Below, piece after piece: positions 5,450 to 9,486 of a stretch of DNA of 9,486 nucleotides. The notes under the pieces are model-generated. The model was not told where the DNA came from. It did no database searches and saw only the letters and a list, made by a program, of their open reading frames with translations. The number at the start of each line of letters is the position of its first letter. Position 1 is the first letter of the stretch. Made by a program: the position numbers and the translations under genes. The stretch spans positions 1 through 9,486 of the forward strand of contig DAIEFO010000067.1 in assembly GCA_027325475.1 (NCBI GenBank), in the 5' to 3' direction. This stretch comes from Desulfobacteraceae bacterium (GTDB taxonomy: Bacteria; Desulfobacterota; Desulfobacteria; Desulfobacterales; Desulfatirhabdiaceae).

Positions 5450-6690
5450 TTTTCGTCGATATTTTCTACAATTGCGCAATGCTGGTGGCGCTCAGCGTCG
5501 TTTCACGGTTTATCAATCAGCGCTGGGATAGACGGACTCCAGCCGGCGTGCTGCTTCAGGGAATACTGTTCGGAAGCACCGCAGTTATTGGAATGCTCCG
5601 TCCTGCGGTTTTGAGTCCGGGGGTGATTTTTGACGGCAGATCCATTATGATCAGCCTGTGCGGTCTCTTCTTTGGCCCGACATCTGCGATCCTGGCTTGC
5701 TGCATGGCCATTACCTGCAGAATCTTTCTGGGAGGCGTCGGCACGTTGATGGGCGTTATGGTGATTCTGTCGTCGGGATGTATCGGCGTTGCTTTTCATC
5801 AGCACCGAAAAGAACACACATATATCATCAGCAGTTCACGGCTTCTGACATTCGGCCTGACGGTTCACGCCGCCATGGTGATACTGATGTTCACACTGCC
5901 AATCGATCTGGCCTTTTTGTCGCTGCGCCGCATCGCCATTTCGGTCATCACCATTTATCCCATGGCTACCGTTCTGATCGGCAAAATTCTGTCCGATCAG
6001 GACATCCATGAGCAGTACGTAAAAAGACTTCATGATTCTCTGTCCGAAAAGGAAATTCTCCTGCGGGAAATTCATCATCGCATTAAAAACAACCTGGCGG
6101 CCATCATTGGACTGATCGAGCTGCATCAGGCATCCGTAACAGACATCCAGACCCAAAATCATCTGTCGGAACTGAGCAGTTGTGTTCGTTCCATGACGTT
6201 GGTACATGAAATGCTGTATGCGTCCGACAACCTTTCGCAGATCAGGTTTACCGAATATATTCAAAAGGTCATCGATCACCTGCGGATGACGTTCGGCGTC
6301 GGCACCAATATCGTCACACAGGTGGATGCTTCGCCGGTCACCATGACGCTGGATACGGCTATTCCCTGTGGCATGATCGTCACCGAGCTTGTCACCAATG
6401 CCTTCAAGTACGCATTTCCAGAAAATCGTTCCCGTTCAGGTAACGATGCCTGTCAAATCCGGGTATCCCTGTCCCGGCAGTCCGATATCTGTTCCCTGAC
6501 CGTTTCAGACAACGGCATGGGGTTACCCCCCTCTCTGGACTGGCGTTCCACGCCGACTCTGGGGCTGCTGCTGGTCAGAATGCTGGGGCAGCATCAGTTG
6601 GGCGGCCATATCGAACTGGATTTGAGCAATGGCGTGCAGTTCACCGTGACGTTTTCCGTTCAACATCAGGAAACTATTCATGAACAATAA
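5446..6690 (+). CDS. 5TM (LytS-type) membrane sensor histidine kinase, HisKA_2 family
   Basis: Residues about 1-180 are a membrane sensor of the 5TM-5TMR_LYT type, with the typical SPGVIFDGRSIMISLCGLFF region (57-76), FGP (77-79), a conserved Arg (92) and GG (96-97). After a short linker (about 185-205) comes the HisKA_2 box EIHHRIKNNLAAIIG (208-222), which holds the phosphorylated His. A HATPase_c domain follows, with N-box TELVTNAFKYAF (313-324), G1 box DNGMG (355-359) and the glycine loop TLGLLLV (371-377). It should autophosphorylate in response to an unknown membrane or periplasmic cue. No upstream alternative ATG exists because the frame is closed at 5371. The Shine-Dalgarno is weak, and the ATG overlaps a preceding TGA. 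Its end overlaps the next gene by 11 bp, so the two are almost certainly co-translated and work together. All key kinase residues are present. The ligand cannot be predicted. Confidence 0.92.
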   Translation: MIFVDIFYNCAMLVALSVVSRFINQRWDRRTPAGVLLQGILFGSTAVIGMLRPAVLSPGVIFDGRSIMISLCGLFFGPTSAILACCMAITCRIFLGGVGTLMGVMVILSSGCIGVAFHQHRKEHTYIISSSRLLTFGLTVHAAMVILMFTLPIDLAFLSLRRIAISVITIYPMATVLIGKILSDQDIHEQYVKRLHDSLSEKEILLREIHHRIKNNLAAIIGLIELHQASVTDIQTQNHLSELSSCVRSMTLVHEMLYASDNLSQIRFTEYIQKVIDHLRMTFGVGTNIVTQVDASPVTMTLDTAIPCGMIVTELVTNAFKYAFPENRSRSGNDACQIRVSLSRQSDICSLTVSDNGMGLPPSLDWRSTPTLGLLLVRMLGQHQLGGHIELDLSNGVQFTVTFSVQHQETIHEQ

Positions 6691-8644
6691 AACCATTCAG
6701 ATCGTCGAAGATGACGGCATTCTGGCCGCACACCTGCAAAGCATGCTGACCCGCCTGGGATATCACCCTCTGCCGCCCGTCGCCACCGGCGAAGCGGCCA
6801 TCGCTGCCGCCACGCAGAATCGTCCTGATATTATCCTCATGGATATCCAGCTGGCAGACAATATCAATGGCATCGCAGCAGCAATTCAGATTCAGTCATC
6901 CGCTCATATTCCGATCATCTTTCTGACCGCATTCTCACAGGAAAGCCTGCTTCAGGAAGCCAAAGCCGCCGCACCGTACGGATACCTGATCAAACCGGTG
7001 CTGGAACGCGAGCTGGCAGCCACCATTTCGATGGCGCTGAATCGGCACGCGCTGTATCAGGAGCTTCAGGAAAGCCAGGCTGCACTTGCAGAAAGCGAGG
7101 CGAACTATCGCACCTTGTTCGAACAATCACCGCTAGGCATATTCCGCACGACTTTAAGCGGCAAAGCGCTGTTGGTAAACGCCGAAATGGCCAGAATCGT
7201 CGGATGCGACACTCCGGAAGAAGCTTTGGCGAATTTCACTGATCTTTCCTGCCAGCTTTATGTCAACCCTGAACGCCGTCATGAATTTATCCGTCAGATG
7301 CAAGTACACGGTGAAGTCAACCGGTTCGAATATCAGGGAAAGAGAAAAAACGGCGATGCCATGTGGATATCCATGAGCGCCAAACTGCGTCACGACATTG
7401 ACGGCAATGAACCCGTCATTGACGGATTCGCTGTGGATATCACCGAAGCCAAACAGATGGAAGAGGATCGACAGAAACTGGAAAGCCAGATTCAACAAAC
7501 GCAAAAGCTGGAAAGCCTTGGGGTATTGGCCGGAGGCATCGCCCATGATTTCAACAATATTTTGATGGCAGTGCTGGGTCATGCCGAACTTGCCTTGGGT
7601 GAAATTTCGCCTATGTCGGCGGCGAGAGACAGCATCCTGCAAATTGTTACCGCATCCCGGCGCGCTGCGGATCTGTGCCGGCAGATGCTGGCATATTCCG
7701 GAAGGGCCACCTTCACGCTGGAACAGGTGGCTCTCTGTGAATTGATCGAGGAAATGCTGCATCTTCTCAGAACGTCCATCACCAAAAAGGCCGTGCTGAA
7801 CCTGAACATGGAACATCATCTTCCCTTCATCAAGGCAGACCCCAGCCAGATCCGTCAACTGGTGATGAATTTGATCATCAATGCCTCGGACGCCATTGGA
7901 ACCCGGAGCGGAGTTATCACCATATCCGCAGGCGCAACCCGCTGCGATGAAGACTATTTGAGCAAAACCGAGCTGTATGAAGAACTCACACCCGGCCTGT
8001 ACGTGCACCTGGAAGTGACGGACACGGGCTGCGGCATGGATGCCGAAACCCGCTCACGTATTTTTGAGCCGTTTTTCACTACCAAATTCACCGGACGCGG
8101 ACTGGGGCTGGCCGCGGCTATTGGCATCGTCCGCGCTCACAAAGGCGCACTGAAGGTTTACAGCGAGCCCGGACGGGGCACCACGTTCAAAGTTCTTTTT
8201 CCAGCGATGGAGGAGGCGCAGGATCAGGCCCCGGCAGACAACAAGACGCTTACCCCATGGCATGGCAAGGGAACGGTACTTCTGGCAGACGATGAGGAAA
8301 GTCTGCGGGCACTGGGCGCCAGAATGCTCGAAATGCTGGGGTTCACGGTACTGACGGCATCCGATGGCCGGGAAGCTCTGGGAATCTATCAGAAACGCTG
8401 GAAGGAAATCGATCTGGTGCTGCTGGATCTCACCATGCCGCACATGGACGGTGCACAAACTTTCGGTGAACTGCGCCGCATCAATCCGGATGTCCAGGTG
8501 ATACTGGTCAGCGGCTACAGTCAGGAAGATGTCGCCGCCCGTTTTGCGGGGAAACGTCTGGCTGGCGTACTGCAAAAACCCTACCCTTTGAGCAATCTTC
8601 AGGAACTGCTCAAAGGACTCAATTTTCTTCAGAAGTCCGAATGA
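6680..8644 (+). CDS. Hybrid histidine kinase REC-PAS-HisKA-HATPase-REC
   Basis: This 654-aa soluble protein has five modules. The N-terminal receiver spans about 5-120 (acidic D11/D12, phospho-acceptor D55, T83, K105). A PAS domain spans about 139-258. The HisKA dimerisation helix carries H289 within GVLAGGIAHDFNN. The ATPase has N397/N401, G1 DTGCG (448-452), F-box IFEPFFTT (461-468) and GRGLGLA (472-478). The C-terminal receiver spans about 531-650 (D537/D538, D583, S611, K633). All catalytic residues are intact. There is no membrane segment and no DNA-binding domain. The start is supported by AGGAAA six bases upstream and by the 11-bp overlap with the sensor kinase gene. The natural reading is that the sensor kinase phosphorylates D55, which then controls this kinase and its own C-terminal receiver. 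An external Hpt protein or regulator would be the final target. That flow of phosphate is inference; the domains are seen directly. Confidence 0.93.
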   Translation: MNNKTIQIVEDDGILAAHLQSMLTRLGYHPLPPVATGEAAIAAATQNRPDIILMDIQLADNINGIAAAIQIQSSAHIPIIFLTAFSQESLLQEAKAAAPYGYLIKPVLERELAATISMALNRHALYQELQESQAALAESEANYRTLFEQSPLGIFRTTLSGKALLVNAEMARIVGCDTPEEALANFTDLSCQLYVNPERRHEFIRQMQVHGEVNRFEYQGKRKNGDAMWISMSAKLRHDIDGNEPVIDGFAVDITEAKQMEEDRQKLESQIQQTQKLESLGVLAGGIAHDFNNILMAVLGHAELALGEISPMSAARDSILQIVTASRRAADLCRQMLAYSGRATFTLEQVALCELIEEMLHLLRTSITKKAVLNLNMEHHLPFIKADPSQIRQLVMNLIINASDAIGTRSGVITISAGATRCDEDYLSKTELYEELTPGLYVHLEVTDTGCGMDAETRSRIFEPFFTTKFTGRGLGLAAAIGIVRAHKGALKVYSEPGRGTTFKVLFPAMEEAQDQAPADNKTLTPWHGKGTVLLADDEESLRALGARMLEMLGFTVLTASDGREALGIYQKRWKEIDLVLLDLTMPHMDGAQTFGELRRINPDVQVILVSGYSQEDVAARFAGKRLAGVLQKPYPLSNLQELLKGLNFLQKSE

Positions 8645-9291
8645 ACGAACGCCCCCCGTTTTTTCTCGATCCCGTCCAGAATGGCGGATACTGCGTACTG
8701 AACGGTGAGCCGGGCGCTCTTTTCAGGGGTTGATGCCGCGTATTTTCCGGTCATGGTTTCTCCATGCCCCTTGATGGTTATGGACGATTCATCTTTGGAA
8801 TAAAAACGTGTCCAGAAATCGACGCCGAAGCTGTATCTGGCATCGTTCACCGATGATTCCACATGGATGAACTCCGGAATGGCTACATAATCGTAATTAC
8901 GAATTTCCGAATTATACGGGTCGCTTGGAGAAAGCATTTCAATGGCCTTGGTTTCGCTTCGAACCGGCCAGACCTCTACAGATTCAAATTCCACCCGAAG
9001 GGCCGTTCTCAGTTCGTTCTCGGCTTCCTGACCCAGCATATTCTTTATCTGCCGCCCGTTATAAGTGCTCATATATGTGTAATGAGAAAACTCATCAGGA
9101 ATCAGCAGAAGCACCCTGACAGGAATCGGCGGCTTTCCGTACTGCGAATAATCCACAGGCGTCAATGGACCTTTTGCAGTATCCACGACATTGCCGCCGC
9201 CAAGGGTTTTCTGTTCCGGCCCGATCATTTCCATACATCCACTGGCCGTTACCAGCATCAGCAGCAAGTACACATACACCATTCGTTTCAT
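8629..9291 (-). CDS. Predicted outer-membrane lipoprotein of unknown function
   Basis: The product (220 aa) starts with a lipoprotein signal peptide: MKRM, a hydrophobic run YVYLLLMLVT, then the lipobox ASGC with the lipidated Cys at residue 19. Met follows the Cys, so retention in the inner membrane by an Asp+2 signal is not expected and the outer membrane is likely. The mature part is soluble, with a region around ENELRTALRVEF that recalls small periplasmic lipoproteins with alternating strands and helices. I do not recognise a specific family. The open frame extends 27 codons upstream, but AAGGAG seven bases before the ATG at 9289-9291, together with the signal peptide, fixes this start. 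The gene converges on the hybrid kinase and overlaps its last 16 bases. No operon partner is visible upstream within the window. Confidence 0.82.
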   Translation of the reverse strand: MKRMVYVYLLLMLVTASGCMEMIGPEQKTLGGGNVVDTAKGPLTPVDYSQYGKPPIPVRVLLLIPDEFSHYTYMSTYNGRQIKNMLGQEAENELRTALRVEFESVEVWPVRSETKAIEMLSPSDPYNSEIRNYDYVAIPEFIHVESSVNDARYSFGVDFWTRFYSKDESSITIKGHGETMTGKYAASTPEKSARLTVQYAVSAILDGIEKKRGAFVHSDF

Positions 9292-9298
9292 GCCATCT

Positions 9299-9304
9299 CT
9301 CCTT
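9299..9304 (-). promoter_or_regulatory. Ribosome binding site setting the lipoprotein start
   Basis: The minus strand reads AAGGAG, seven bases before the ATG at 9289-9291. It decides against the upstream in-frame ATG at 9370-9372, whose extension would bury the signal peptide inside the protein. The remaining stretch from 9305 to the window end shows no gene. Confidence 0.75.
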
Positions 9305-9486
9305 AAAGTAAAAAAAATTGCTCCATCCTTTTCAAAAAAGGAGGAGGTTGTCATTTTCATATAAAGGGACATCCACCCTTTCGATCATGAAAAATGATGA
9401 TCACGGGTGCAAAAGCAGTGAAAGATCGTGAAATATCGATATCGTAAGCGATCAGGCTTCAATATATTCCCTGTTCGAGGTGATCT

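Noticed and set aside
7154..8008. A 284-aa antisense open frame inside the hybrid kinase gene.
   Set aside because: It runs opposite a gene with intact kinase motifs, its composition is His/Phe/Gln-rich as is usual for shadow frames, and no domain is seen.
8863..9306. A 147-aa plus-strand frame opposite the lipoprotein gene.
   Set aside because: The minus-strand gene has a strong ribosome site, signal peptide and lipobox. The plus frame has none of these.
9329..9345. Short stem with CCTTTT and AAAAGG arms resembling a terminator.
   Set aside because: Weak A/T stem located between the lipoprotein start and its upstream region, not behind any gene end.
9292..9372. A 27-codon N-terminal extension of the lipoprotein.
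   Set aside because: It would place the signal peptide inside the protein, and the AAGGAG site favours the internal ATG at 9289-9291.
9383..9442. Small inverted repeats GATCAT/ATGATC (9383-9402) and the palindrome ATATCGATAT (9433-9442) upstream of the lipoprotein gene.
   Set aside because: Short and AT-rich; such matches are expected by chance, and no promoter could be aligned with them.

Overview
The window most resembles a chromosomal segment of a mesophilic Desulfobacterota bacterium (Desulfobacteraceae-like). That placement is inference. It rests on the style of the two-component proteins (a LytS-type 5TM sensor followed by a REC-PAS-kinase-REC hybrid), the moderate GC content, and an intergenic palindromic repeat whose ends (core CTTTTTACGA) I associate from memory with those genomes. 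No rRNA, tRNA or CRISPR array is visible.

Layout from left to right. The 3' end of chorismate synthase (aroC, +) runs to 483. It converges on a 580-aa minus-strand NCS2-type nucleobase permease homologue (497-2239) that carries an extra C-terminal RsbW/GHKL-like domain. A divergent intergenic region (2240-2623) holds a candidate permease promoter with a 7-bp dyad over its -10 box, then two related palindromic repeats. On the plus strand follow a CitE/malyl-CoA-lyase-family enzyme (2624-3538) and a type II restriction-modification pair: a beta-class DNA methyltransferase (3582-4562) and a restriction endonuclease that I place in the PmeII-like group (4426-5163). The two R-M genes overlap by 137 bp in different frames. 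The R-M region looks more AT-rich than its flanks, which suggests acquisition.

A 282-bp interval (5164-5445) has no convincing intact gene but seems to hold gene debris: a 19-residue receiver-domain fragment on the minus strand, a plus-strand open 3' remnant, and a tiny ORF overlapping both that remnant's stop and the next gene's start. It is followed by a tightly coupled signalling pair, a 5TM (LytS-type) HisKA_2 sensor kinase (5446-6690) and a REC-PAS-HisKA-HATPase-REC hybrid kinase (6680-8644). A minus-strand lipoprotein gene (8629-9291) converges on the hybrid kinase and overlaps it by 16 bp. The last 182 bp show no gene.

How the genes relate: the R-M pair is one functional unit, and the two kinases probably form a phosphorelay with no DNA-binding output encoded here. 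The permease fusion, the lyase and the lipoprotein look like independent units. The most unusual item is the permease fusion. Its membrane part has lost the paired TM8 polar residues that bind substrate in characterised NCS2 transporters, and its attached ATPase-like domain has altered N- and G1-box residues. Together this suggests a sensor or regulated 'transceptor' rather than an ordinary uracil/xanthine carrier.
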